This document shows positions 36,636 through 46,476 of a stretch of DNA of 64,000 bases, piece by piece (within the stretch, counting starts at the first letter, position 1; every line of letters starts with the position of its first letter). The notes under the pieces are model-generated. The model had not been told where the DNA came from. It was given only the letters and a program-made list of their open reading frames with translations, and did no database searches. Made by a program: the position numbers and the translations under genes. This stretch comes from Streptomyces malachitofuscus (GTDB lineage Bacteria; Actinomycetota; Actinomycetes; Streptomycetales; Streptomycetaceae): positions 496,001 through 560,000 of the forward strand of contig NZ_BMUF01000001.1 of NCBI RefSeq assembly GCF_014650055.1, written 5' to 3'.

Positions 36636-38998
36636 CACTGGCAGGCCTCGCAGGACTCGGGGTTTTCCAGGGAGCAGGCGACCGCTTCGGGATCGGGCGT
36701 CTGCCGGGCGGGGACGGGGACGGAGGCGCGCGCCGCCCGGGCGATCCGGGTCGCCGGGCGGGAACGCAGGTAGTACGTGGTCTTCAGGCCCTGCTTCCAG
36801 GCGTACGCGTACATCGAGGAGAGCTTGCCGATGGTCGGCGTCTCCAGGAACAGGTTGAGCGACTGCGCCTGGTCCAGATACGGGGTGCGGGCGGCGGCCA
36901 TGTCGATCAGACCGCGCTGCGGGATCTCCCACGCCGTGCGGTACAGCCGGCGCACCTCCTCGGGGATCCACGCGAAGTCCTGCACCGAGCCGCCCGCCTC
37001 GCGCAGTGCCTCACGCGTGCGCGCGTCCCACACGCCGAGCGCCTTCAGATCGTTCACCAGGTACGAGTTGACCTGGAGGAACTCCCCGGACAGCGTCTCG
37101 CGCTTGAACAGATTGGACACCTGCGGCTCGATGCACTCGTACACCCCCGCGATCGACGCGATGGTGGCGGTGGGCGCGATCGCCAGCAGCAGCGAGTTGC
37201 GCATCCCGGTGGCCGCGATCCGCTTCCGCAGCGCCGCCCACCGCTCCGGCCAGGCCGGCTCGACGTCGTAGTGGTCGGGGTGCAGCACGCCCCGCGCGGT
37301 GCGGGTCTTCTCCCACGCGGGCAGCGGGCCGTCGCGTTCGGCCAGGTCGGCGGAGGTCTCGTAGGCGGCGAGCATGATCCGCTCGGCGATCTTCGTGGAC
37401 AGCGCCTTCGCCTCCGGGGAATCGAAGGGCAGCCGCAGCCGGAAGAAGACGTCCTGCAGGCCCATGGCGCCGAGACCCACGGGGCGCCACCTGGCGTTGG
37501 AACGGCCCGCCTGCTCGGTCGGGTAGAAGTTGATGTCGACGACCCGGTCGAGGAACGTCACGGCCGTGCGCACCGTCGCGTCGAGGCGCTCCCAGTCGAT
37601 GTCCCCCCGCTCCACGAAGGCGCCGAGGTTGACCGACCCCAGGTTGCAGACGGCCGTCTCCCCGTCGTCGGTGACCTCGAGGATCTCCGTGCAGAGGTTC
37701 GAGGAGTGGATGACATGTCCCGCGGTCGCCGTCTGGTTGGCCGTCCGGTTGGCGGTGTCCTTGAACGTCATCCAGCCGTTGCCGGTCTGTGCGAGGGTGC
37801 GCATCATCCGGCCGTACAGCTCCCGCGCCGGGAGCGTCCTGCGCGCCAGACCCTTCGCCTCGGCGGCCCGGTACGCCGCGTCGAACTCCTCGCCCCACAG
37901 GTCCACCAGCTCCGGCACGTCCGCCGGGGAGAACAGCGACCACTGCCCGTCGGCGTCCACCCGGCGCATGAACTCGTCCGGCACCCAGTGCGCGAGGTTC
38001 AGGTTGTGCGTACGGCGGGCGTCCTCACCGGTGTTGTCGCGCAGCTCCAGGAACTCCTCGATGTCGGAGTGCCAGGTCTCCAGGTAGACCGCCGCCGCAC
38101 CCTTGCGCCGCCCGCCCTGGTTCACGGCCGCGACCGAGGCGTCCAGCGTCTTCAGGAACGGGACGATGCCGTTGGAGTGCCCGTTGGTGCCGCGGATCAG
38201 CGAACCCCGCGAGCGGATGCGGGAGTAGGCGAGGCCGATGCCGCCGGCGTGCTTGGAGAGCCGGGCGACCTGGTGGTAGCGGTCGTAGATGGAGTCCAGC
38301 TCGTCCTTGGGGGAGTCCAGCAGGTAGCAGGACGACATCTGGGGGTGCCGGGTACCGGAGTTGAACAGGGTGGGGGAGGAGGGCAGGTACTCCAGGCGGC
38401 TCATCAGCCTGTACAGCGCGGCGACCTCCTCCACCGAACGGGCGCCGTCGTCCTCGGCGAGACCGGCGGCGACCCGCAGCAGGAAGTGCTGGGGCGTTTC
38501 GACGACCTTGCGGGTGACCGGGTGCCGCAGCAGGTAGCGGCTGTGCAGGGTGCGCAGGCCGAAGTAGCCGAAGCGGTCGTCGGCGCGGGTGTCGATCAGC
38601 GCGTCGAGCCGGTCCCCGTGCAGCCGGACGAACGCGGCGGTCCGGTCGGCGATGAGACCCTCGCGGTGCCCGGTCGCGACGGAGCGGGTGAACGACGTGA
38701 CGCCCTGGGAGGCGGCCTCCGCGCGGATGCCGATGGTCAGCAGCCGGGCGGCGAGCCGGGAGTAGGCCGGGTCCTCGGAGATGAGCCCGGCCGCCGCCTC
38801 GGTGGCCAGTTCCCGCAGCTCCGCCTCGTCGGCGTCAGCGGACCGGCCGCGCAGCGCGGCGGCGGCGACCCGGCCGGGGTCGGCGTCGGGCAGGTCGGCG
38901 GTCAGCTCCGTCAGGGTCCGCAGCAGCGCGGCACCGGGGCCGCCGCCCTCCTCGGTCACGTCGATCGCTGAAGCCGGATCGGCTGGCGCGATGGTCAC
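36635..38998 (-). CDS. nrdA: Class Ia ribonucleotide reductase large subunit
   Basis: A 787-residue R1 subunit. Active-site elements visible are SSCYLL (~230), the NLCTEIL segment with the radical Cys (~440), NLGSVNL (~455), and the C-terminal redox pair ESCEACQ. The conserved EPQVSNLFKRETLSGEF region near 655 is also typical. GTG 38998 follows GGGAGAG by six bases; the frame continues upstream but into the leader. Expression is probably controlled by the cobalamin riboswitch and NrdR boxes upstream, so that the B12-dependent class II enzyme (not in this window) is used when B12 is available. Confidence 0.95.
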   Translation of the reverse strand: MTIAPADPASAIDVTEEGGGPGAALLRTLTELTADLPDADPGRVAAAALRGRSADADEAELRELATEAAAGLISEDPAYSRLAARLLTIGIRAEAASQGVTSFTRSVATGHREGLIADRTAAFVRLHGDRLDALIDTRADDRFGYFGLRTLHSRYLLRHPVTRKVVETPQHFLLRVAAGLAEDDGARSVEEVAALYRLMSRLEYLPSSPTLFNSGTRHPQMSSCYLLDSPKDELDSIYDRYHQVARLSKHAGGIGLAYSRIRSRGSLIRGTNGHSNGIVPFLKTLDASVAAVNQGGRRKGAAAVYLETWHSDIEEFLELRDNTGEDARRTHNLNLAHWVPDEFMRRVDADGQWSLFSPADVPELVDLWGEEFDAAYRAAEAKGLARRTLPARELYGRMMRTLAQTGNGWMTFKDTANRTANQTATAGHVIHSSNLCTEILEVTDDGETAVCNLGSVNLGAFVERGDIDWERLDATVRTAVTFLDRVVDINFYPTEQAGRSNARWRPVGLGAMGLQDVFFRLRLPFDSPEAKALSTKIAERIMLAAYETSADLAERDGPLPAWEKTRTARGVLHPDHYDVEPAWPERWAALRKRIAATGMRNSLLLAIAPTATIASIAGVYECIEPQVSNLFKRETLSGEFLQVNSYLVNDLKALGVWDARTREALREAGGSVQDFAWIPEEVRRLYRTAWEIPQRGLIDMAAARTPYLDQAQSLNLFLETPTIGKLSSMYAYAWKQGLKTTYYLRSRPATRIARAARASVPVPARQTPDPEAVACSLENPESCEACQ

Positions 38999-39119
38999 GT
39001 GGGGCTCTCCCTCGCTCGGCACGGGGGCCTCGAAGAGCGCAGGGGGCAGCACACGAGCGCACGCGGCGTCGCGTCCACCGGCCCATTCCGCGAGGCCCGG
39101 ACGTCAGGGCACCCGGACC

Positions 39120-39245
39120 GGACGGCCGGGCGCACTGTCGGCAGGTCCTCGGACTGACGCCCATGCGCCCGCGGGCGGGCAGACATGGGTACACCGTTGC
39201 GGGACAGTTCCGGATTCGCACCGGATTCCCCTGCGGCGACAGCGA
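39120..39245 (-). promoter_or_regulatory. Adenosylcobalamin riboswitch in the nrdAB leader
   Basis: Read on the minus strand, the core GGGGAATCCGGTGCGAATCC, then ACTGTCCCGCAACGGTG, and further on the B12 box CAGTCCGAGGACCTGCC occur in the correct order and spacing for a cobalamin riboswitch. It lies about 120 bases upstream of nrdA. In S. coelicolor nrdABS is known to be repressed by vitamin B12 through such an element. Outer boundaries are approximate. Confidence 0.93.
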
Positions 39246-39250
39246 GCATG

Positions 39251-39297
39251 AGCATACATCTTGTGCCGGGTGCCGCCAGCACCCCCATATGTTGTGT
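39251..39297 (-). promoter_or_regulatory. Two NrdR-box-like sites, 31 bp apart, at the nrdAB promoter
   Basis: ACACAACATATGGGGG (39282-39297) and GCACAAGATGTATGCT (39251-39266), both read on the minus strand, resemble the NrdR box ACACWATATATWGTGT at about 12 and 10 of 16 positions. Their starts are 31 bp apart, three helical turns, the arrangement reported for NrdR. The downstream box contains a possible -10 (TATGCT). Individual matches are imperfect. Confidence 0.6.
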
Positions 39298-39307
39298 CGG
39301 ACCGGTG

Positions 39308-39814
39308 TCAGAGCGTCAACTCGTAGGTGAGGAGCATGATGTCGTCCAGCTCCGGCAGAGGGTTCCAGTCCCGCTCCGGGGTGCGGGTGAAGCCCAGCCG
39401 CTCGTAGATGCGGTGGGCGGAGTGCATGGTGCGCTGGGTCGACAGCACGATCCGGGTGCACCCCTCGATCGCCCGTGCCCGGTCGACACAGGCGCGCACC
39501 AGAGCCTCCCCGGCCCCGCGGCCCCGGCCCGCGCGGGCCACCGCCAGCATCCGGATCTCCGCCTCGCCCGGCCCGGCTATGTCGGCCATCGGCCCGGGGC
39601 CCGGCACGAAGGTCACCCCGCCCAGCACCGCTCCGTGCTCCGCGGCGACCAGCACCTCGGCCGCGGCCGCCCGCTTCGCCACGTCGCGCAGCTCACCGAG
39701 GTACGCGTCGCTCTCCCCGAAGTCCAGCAGTCCGTCCAGCAGATAGGCCCCCGCGGTGAGCTCACCCAGCTCCTCGTACTCGCCGGGCTGCACCGGCCTG
39801 ATGACGATGTCCAT
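39308..39814 (-). CDS. GNAT-family N-acetyltransferase
   Basis: A 168-residue GNAT protein. The acetyl-CoA pyrophosphate loop is in RAGRGRGAGEALVRAC (~93-108), preceded by EAEIRMLAVA and followed by AHRIYERLGFTRTP (~143), both typical. ATG 39814 is clear. The stop lies 11 bp from the upstream NrdR-like site of nrdAB, so termination may run into the riboswitch region. Acceptor substrate unknown. Confidence 0.85.
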   Translation of the reverse strand: MDIVIRPVQPGEYEELGELTAGAYLLDGLLDFGESDAYLGELRDVAKRAAAAEVLVAAEHGAVLGGVTFVPGPGPMADIAGPGEAEIRMLAVARAGRGRGAGEALVRACVDRARAIEGCTRIVLSTQRTMHSAHRIYERLGFTRTPERDWNPLPELDDIMLLTYELTL

Positions 39815-39841
39815 GGGGGGAGTGTGCCGGACGGGTACGAC

Positions 39842-39873
39842 GACGGGCCGCCGGATTTCTCCGGCGGCCCGTC
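39842..39873 (-). terminator. Hairpin terminator after the MctP-type symporter
   Basis: A perfect 14-bp stem with a 4-base loop, lying 20 bp downstream of the symporter stop and before the GNAT start. There is no U tract. Confidence 0.75.
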
Positions 39874-39892
39874 CTCGGATGCGGCTACGGCG

Positions 39893-41524
39893 TCAGTGGC
39901 TGCTGCTGCCCGCCGTGGCCGGCGGAAGCTCCGTCTGGACCCCGGGGTCGCCCGCGTCCGCCGTGTAGTCCTCCGGCTTGGTCTGGTCGATGCCCTCGGG
40001 CGCCTTGAGGGCCCGCATGACGAAGGTCAGGACGACCGTGACCACGACGTTGAGCACGAAGGCGGTGAGCCCGATGTAGCCGATCTCGCCGATGCCGGGG
40101 ATCTCCTTCGACGACCCGCCGAAGTGCTTCTGCGTCGGCGAGGCCACCCCGTACGCGGCGGCCGTGCCGTAGATCATGCCGACGGCCCAGCCGCCGATCA
40201 GTGCCCAGCGGTGGAACCAGCGGGTGAACAGGCCGCCCACCAGTGCCGGGAAGGTCTGCAGGATCCAGATGCCGCCGAGGAGCTGGAAGTTGATCGCGAC
40301 CGTCTTGTCCATGGTCAGGACGAAGAGCAGCGCGCCCACCTTCACCAGCAGGGACACGATCTTGGAGACCTGGGTCTCCTGCTTGGGCGTCGCGTCCGGC
40401 TTGATGAAGTCCTTGTAGATGTTGCGGGTGAACAGGTTCGCCGCCGCGATCGACATGATCGCCGCCGGCACCAGCGCGCCGATGCCGATCGCCGCGAAGG
40501 CCACGCCCGCGAACCAGGCCGGGAACATGTTCTCGAACAGCTGCGGAATGGCCAGCTGGCCGTTGCTGACCTTGACCCCGGCCGCGATGGCCATGAAGCC
40601 GAGCAGCGCCAGCAGCCCCAGCATCAGCGAGTACAGCGGCAGGATCGTGGTGTTGCGGCGGATCACCTCACGGCTGCGCGAGGACAGCGTCGCGGTGATC
40701 GAGTGCGGGTACATGAACAGCGCGAGCGCGGAGCCGAGCGCCAGCGTGGCGTACGTCCACTGGCTCGCCTCGCCCGGTACCAGCGCACCGCGCGGTGCGC
40801 CCGTGGCCGGGTTGGTCTGGCTGTAGGCCTCCCGCGCGGAGGCGAAGATCTCGTCGAAGCCGCCCAGCTTGATCGGGATGTAGATGATCGCCACCGCGAT
40901 GACGATGTAGATCAGCGTGTCCTTCACGAAGGCGATCAGAGCGGGAGCGCGCAGACCCGACGAGTACGTGTACGCGGCCAGCACACCGAAGGCGATCAGG
41001 ATCGGCAGGTCCTTGATGAACCAGTTGGTGTCCTCGCCGCCGCCGACGCCCATCACGTCCAGCACGGCCTGGATGCCGACCAGCTGGAGCGCGATGTAGG
41101 GCATCGTCGCCAGGATGCCGGTGACCGCGACGGCCAGCGACAGGCCCTTCGAGCCGAACCGGCCGCGCACGAAGTCGGACGTCGTCACATAGCCGTGCTT
41201 GTGCGACACCGACCACAGCCGGGGCAGGAAGGTGAAGATCAGGGGGTACACCAGGATCGTGTACGGCACCGCGAAGAAGCCGGCCGCGCCCGCCGCGTAG
41301 ATCGCCGCCGGTACGGCGACGAAGGTGTAGGCGGTGTACAGGTCGCCGCCGAGCAGGAACCAGGTGACCCAGGTTCCGAAGGAGCGGCCGCCCAGGCCCC
41401 ACTCGTCGAGACTGTGCTCGTTCTCGGCCTTGCGCCAGCGCGCGGCCATGAACCCCATGGCCGTGACGAGCAGGAAGAAGAAGATGAAGACGGCGAGTGC
41501 CACGCCGTTCACGCCGTCGTTCAC
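39893..41524 (-). CDS. Sodium:solute symporter, MctP-like monocarboxylate permease
   Basis: A 543-residue SSS-family transporter with about 13 membrane helices. It contains SLDEWGLGGRSFGTWVTW and LGGDLYTAYTF (~45-65), SGLRAPALIAFVKDTLIY (~190) and ALVPAAIMSIAAANLFTRN (~350), signatures shared with MctP and the acetate permeases. The tail after ~505 is hydrophilic. The start ATG 41524 overlaps the stop of the DUF3311 gene (ATGA). Likely substrates are acetate, pyruvate or other short carboxylates, by family only. Confidence 0.88.
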   Translation of the reverse strand: MNDGVNGVALAVFIFFFLLVTAMGFMAARWRKAENEHSLDEWGLGGRSFGTWVTWFLLGGDLYTAYTFVAVPAAIYAAGAAGFFAVPYTILVYPLIFTFLPRLWSVSHKHGYVTTSDFVRGRFGSKGLSLAVAVTGILATMPYIALQLVGIQAVLDVMGVGGGEDTNWFIKDLPILIAFGVLAAYTYSSGLRAPALIAFVKDTLIYIVIAVAIIYIPIKLGGFDEIFASAREAYSQTNPATGAPRGALVPGEASQWTYATLALGSALALFMYPHSITATLSSRSREVIRRNTTILPLYSLMLGLLALLGFMAIAAGVKVSNGQLAIPQLFENMFPAWFAGVAFAAIGIGALVPAAIMSIAAANLFTRNIYKDFIKPDATPKQETQVSKIVSLLVKVGALLFVLTMDKTVAINFQLLGGIWILQTFPALVGGLFTRWFHRWALIGGWAVGMIYGTAAAYGVASPTQKHFGGSSKEIPGIGEIGYIGLTAFVLNVVVTVVLTFVMRALKAPEGIDQTKPEDYTADAGDPGVQTELPPATAGSSSH

Positions 41525-41787
41525 TGCGACGCACCGCCCTTCGAGGCCGAGCGGGCGCGCTGGTCACGCTGCCACAGCTTGTAGGCGATCATCGTCAGCA
41601 CGGTGGAGATCAGCACCCACAGCATCTGGTACCAGTAGAAGAACGGGATGCCGATGACGACGGGGTCGGTCTTCGCGTACGAGCCGACCCACAGCATGGC
41701 CACGAACGGTGCGACGAGACAGAGGGCGATGACGACGCGCACGGGCGTCACCACCGGCCCTCCTGGGTTTTCTGGAGCTTGCGACAT
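41521..41787 (-). CDS. DUF3311 small membrane protein, symporter partner
   Basis: An 88-residue protein with two membrane helices (~18-37 and ~45-68) and a basic C-terminus. It matches the DUF3311 family, which is usually encoded immediately before SSS carboxylate symporters and may be needed for their function or stability. ATG 41787 is the likely start; the stop overlaps the symporter start. Confidence 0.82.
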   Translation of the reverse strand: MSQAPENPGGPVVTPVRVVIALCLVAPFVAMLWVGSYAKTDPVVIGIPFFYWYQMLWVLISTVLTMIAYKLWQRDQRARSASKGGASQ

Positions 41788-41980
41788 CAGACGGCTACCG
41801 TCCCCTCACTGATCACCGGCGGTAATGCGCGGAAATGTAGGTCAGGGCGCGGCGCGGTCGTAACCCCTCGCCCGCAGAGCGGTACTCAGGCGCCGCCCAA
41901 CCGAGAGGCAACAGCAACGAAAACCTTGTCAACCACCCAATTTGTCCGGAAAAGACGGTACTTCCGAGTGGTCCCGCGAC

Positions 41981-43688
<1,708 letters not shown>

Positions 43689-43748
43689 GGTGGGCCTGCC
43701 GATCTTCAGGAGGTCTCGACTGGTTCTGGTGCCCCGTACCCCGGGACA

Positions 43749-43764
43749 TGTGGTTTAGACCAAT
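43749..43764. promoter_or_regulatory. DasR responsive element upstream of nagB
   Basis: TGTGGTTTAGACCAAT matches 12 of 16 bases of the dre consensus, with the core TGGTTTAGACCA, 61-76 bp upstream of the nagB start. This is the expected site for DasR repression of nagB. Confidence 0.85.
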
Positions 43765-43953
43765 CTCAATCTAGCAGAGAGGCCCCCGCCCTCCCAGGCG
43801 AAACCGCCGCCCCGGAGCCGTCCGCCGAATTGCCCCGGTCGTCCGGCCCCCGCGGGGGACTCCTACGGGTTAGGCTGCCCGGTGGACGCCTGTGCCTTCG
43901 GGTGGGCGCCGAAGTGACAGCAAAGAACGGCGTCCCGACGCATTTACACGGGC

Positions 43954-43969
43954 AGTGGTCTAGTCCACA
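43954..43969. promoter_or_regulatory. Second dre-like site, on the histidine-kinase side
   Basis: AGTGGTCTAGTCCACA matches 13 of 16 bases of the dre consensus. It is 190 bp from nagB's own dre and about 235 bp before the kinase start, in the loop of an inverted repeat. It may act on the kinase gene or allow DNA looping with 43749. Confidence 0.7.
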
Positions 43970-44204
43970 ATGCGTAGCGGGACACAGTAAGCCTGCCTTC
44001 CCCGCACAGGAAGGCGGACCGAGGATCCGGAGCTCTCTGCCCTGACTGCCCCGGTTCCTCATCCTTCGGCCGACCGGGACCGCACACCCCACGGCCGATA
44101 TTGCTCCGGGCTGCGGTGCCGAAGAGGGTTGAGGGTCCCTCTCAGGCGCCGCGGCCCGCGGGTGTTTTCCGGGGCGGTGGCGACCCCCGGGTACGCTCGC
44201 TGAC

Positions 44205-45680
44205 GTGCCCTCCATGAACGAGCTCGTACGCCAGCACACCGCCCTCGACGACACCGACCTCGAGTGGCTCCATCTGCTGGTCTCGGAGTGGCAGCTGCTC
44301 TCCGACCTCTCCTTCGCCGACCTGGTCCTGTGGGTCCCCACCCGGGACGGCACCCGCTACGTCTCCGTGGCCCAGATGCGCCCCAACACCGGTCCGACCT
44401 CGTACCAGGACGACATGGTGGGCCATCTCGTGCCGCGCGGCCGCCGGCCGATGCTGGACGCGGCCCTGGACGAGGGCCGCATCGTGCGCGAGGGCGACCC
44501 GGAGTGGCGCGAGGAGGTGCCCGTACGGGTCGAGTCGATCCCCGTGCGCCGTGAGGGGCGCGTCCTCGGCGTCATCGCGCGCAACACCAACCTCCTCACC
44601 GTGCGCACCCCGAGCCGGCTGGAGCTCACCTATCTCCAGAGCGCCTCCGACCTCGCGCAGATGATCGCGGCCGGCGCCTTCCCGTTCGCGAACCAGCAGC
44701 TGGAGATGGACGCCTCGCCCCGCGTGGGCGACGGGCTGATCCGCCTCGACGCCGACGGCATCGTCCAGTACGCCTCGCCGAACGCGCTGTCCGCCTATCA
44801 CCGCATGGGCCTCGCCGCCGACCTGGTGGGGCATCACCTCGGGCGGACTACCGCCGAGCTGGCGCCTTCCCGCGGCCCGGTGGACGAAGCGCTGGCCAAG
44901 GTGGCCAGCGGCTGGGCGCCGCGCGAGTTCGAGATCGAGGCGCACGACGGGGTGATCCAGTTCCGGGCGATCCCGCTCAAGCCGAAGGGCACCCGCATCG
45001 GGTCGCTGGTCCTGCTCCGGGACGTCACCGAACTTCGCCGCCGTGAACGTGAGTTGATCACCAAGGACGCGACCATCCGGGAGATCCACCACCGGGTGAA
45101 GAACAACCTGCAGACGGTGGCGGCGCTGCTGCGCCTCCAGGCCCGCCGCATCGGTTCCGAGCGCGGCCGCGCGGCGCTGGAGGAGGCCGTCCGGCGGGTG
45201 GGCTCCATCGCGATCGTGCACGAGACGCTGTCCCAGAACCTGGACGAGCGGGTCGAGTTCGACGAGATCGCGGACCGGGTCCTCGCGATGGTCGCCGAGA
45301 TCTCACCGGGCAAGGTCACCGGCCGGCGCTCGGGCCGCTTCGGGATACTCGACGCCGAGGTCGCCACCCCGCTGTCGATGGTGCTGACCGAAATCCTGCA
45401 GAACGCCCTGGAGCACGGCTTCGCCGAGGGGGAGACCGGCACCGTCGAGGTGTCCGCGGTCCGCGGCGGCACCTCGAAGGAGGCCCGGCTGCTGGTGACC
45501 GTGCAGGACGACGGCGTGGGTCTGCCCGAGGGCTTCGACCCGCACACCGCGGGCAACCTCGGTCTGCAGATCGTGCGGACGCTGGTGGAGGGCGAGTTGA
45601 GCGGCACCTTCGACATGGTCCCGGCCCCGGGCCGGGGGACCCGGGTGATCCTGGACATCCCGGTGCGGTCGCAGAAGTAG
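44205..45680 (+). CDS. pdtaS: PdtaS-type sensor histidine kinase (GAF-PAS-HisKA_2)
   Basis: A 491-residue cytosolic kinase. Residues ~5-150 form a GAF-like domain, ~185-290 a PAS domain (VGDGLIRLDADGIVQYASPNALSAYHRMG), then a HisKA_2 phospho-acceptor REIHHRVKNNLQTVAALLRLQ (~293) and an HATPase_c domain (TEILQNALEHGF ~398, DDGVGLPEGF ~435). In actinobacteria PdtaS phosphorylates the RNA-binding ANTAR regulator PdtaR, which is not adjacent. GTG 44205 or ATG 44214 could start it; neither has a ribosome site. A dre-like site upstream may link it to amino sugars. Confidence 0.9.
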   Translation: MPSMNELVRQHTALDDTDLEWLHLLVSEWQLLSDLSFADLVLWVPTRDGTRYVSVAQMRPNTGPTSYQDDMVGHLVPRGRRPMLDAALDEGRIVREGDPEWREEVPVRVESIPVRREGRVLGVIARNTNLLTVRTPSRLELTYLQSASDLAQMIAAGAFPFANQQLEMDASPRVGDGLIRLDADGIVQYASPNALSAYHRMGLAADLVGHHLGRTTAELAPSRGPVDEALAKVASGWAPREFEIEAHDGVIQFRAIPLKPKGTRIGSLVLLRDVTELRRRERELITKDATIREIHHRVKNNLQTVAALLRLQARRIGSERGRAALEEAVRRVGSIAIVHETLSQNLDERVEFDEIADRVLAMVAEISPGKVTGRRSGRFGILDAEVATPLSMVLTEILQNALEHGFAEGETGTVEVSAVRGGTSKEARLLVTVQDDGVGLPEGFDPHTAGNLGLQIVRTLVEGELSGTFDMVPAPGRGTRVILDIPVRSQK

Positions 45681-45739
45681 CGCACCGGTCGCCCACGTGG
45701 CGCACCGGTCGCAGGTCGTAGCCGCAGCACAGCAAAAGA

Positions 45740-45764
45740 CCCCGGACCGGTAAGCGGTCCGGGG
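45740..45764. terminator. Bidirectional terminator between the histidine kinase and wblE
   Basis: A 10-bp stem (CCCCGGACCG/CGGTCCGGGG) with a 5-base loop. On the minus strand it is followed by TCTTTTGCT, a good U tract, so it terminates wblE; it also lies 60 bp after the kinase stop. Confidence 0.82.
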
Positions 45765-45900
45765 CTGATGCTCGCTCCTCGGGGTCCCCCGGCTCGAGCT
45801 GTGCCGAGCACTACGGGGGAACTGCGCGCTGCGGCTCGGGGGCGGGAGATGCATACGCGATGTATGCGCCGCCAAGCTCAGGCTGTCAGCAGGGGGTGTG

Positions 45901-46158
45901 TCAGGCGGAGGCCTGACGGGCCCGGTTGCGGGCGGCGCGGCGCTTCATCGCGCGACGCTCGTCCTCGCTGAGACCACCCCAGACGCCGGAGTCCTGACCG
46001 GACTCGAGCGCCCACTGGAGGCAGTTCTCGATCACCGGGCAGCGACGGCAGACGGCCTTGGCTTCCTCGATCTGCAGCAGCGCGGGACCGGTGTTGCCGA
46101 TGGGGAAGAAGAGCTCGGGGTCTTCCTCGCGGCAAACGGCGTTGTGACGCCAGTCCAT
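45901..46158 (-). CDS. wblE: WhiB-family iron-sulfur regulator WblE
   Basis: An 85-residue WhiB-like protein. Four Cys (Cys8, and the cluster CRRC plus the downstream C of ENCLQWALESGQ, ~31-40) coordinate a 4Fe-4S cluster; GVWGG (~53) is the family turn and KRRAARNRARQ is the basic DNA/sigma-contacting tail. WblE/WhiB1-type proteins bind the main sigma factor and respond to NO or oxidants. ATG 46158 follows AAGGAGAGG by 8 bases. A palindrome upstream at 46201 may regulate it. Confidence 0.95.
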   Translation of the reverse strand: MDWRHNAVCREEDPELFFPIGNTGPALLQIEEAKAVCRRCPVIENCLQWALESGQDSGVWGGLSEDERRAMKRRAARNRARQASA

Positions 46159-46476
46159 GGCTGCTACCTCTCCTTGGTATAACTGCAAGTGCTTGTGAAT
46201 GTGAACGCTTTCACGAATCCCTCAACAAGGGAAGGGCCGACCGCCAGGTTGCCCCGGCGTGGTCCTTGGGTTTGAAGAGGGGTTCCGGTGATCTGTGGAG
46301 GCCGGTGTTGCGGGCCGTCCCGATCGCCATGTAGAGACTCGCAAACCTCGGCGGCGGATACAACCCCTTCCGAAAAGTTTTTTTTGATTCTTCGGTGTCG
46401 ACTAGGTCACAGCCGTACTTCCATGGGGTGGACCCTGGTCTAAACGTTCGAGTGAAAGGACTTTGGCCCTTTCTGC
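46159..46476. other. wblE upstream region (318 bp), no gene
   Basis: It contains the palindrome at 46201-46214, an unusual run of eight T (46378-46385; A run on the minus strand) that could act as a bent or UP-like element for the minus strand, and a weak dre-like stretch near 46434. No open frame with a ribosome site is supported. Confidence 0.6.
46201..46214. promoter_or_regulatory. LacI-type palindrome in the wblE leader
   Basis: GTGAACGCTTTCAC (minus strand GTGAAAGCGTTCAC) has the central CG and TGAAA/TTCA arms typical of LacI/GalR-family operators, 43-56 bp upstream of the wblE start. The regulator is not identified. Confidence 0.5.

Larger units (their letters stand above)
43689..44204. 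other. 515-bp intergenic region with two dre sites and a long interrupted inverted repeat
   Basis: Between divergent nagB and the histidine kinase gene. It holds the dre at 43749 and a second dre-like site at 43954. The latter lies in the loop of an interrupted repeat: GTCCCG-A-CGCATT (43932-43944) pairs with AATGCG-TAG-CGGGAC (43969-43983). No open frame with a ribosome site or RNA gene is recognised in the rest. Confidence 0.7.

Noticed and set aside
39185..41584. Long plus-strand open frame opposite GNAT and the symporter
   Set aside because: The minus-strand proteins have clear family motifs; this one has Arg/His/Gln-rich low-complexity sequence.
46434..46449. dre-like sequence upstream of wblE (core TGGTCTAAACGT)
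   Set aside because: Only 10 of 16 matches and the right half-site is not palindromic; too weak to call a DasR site.
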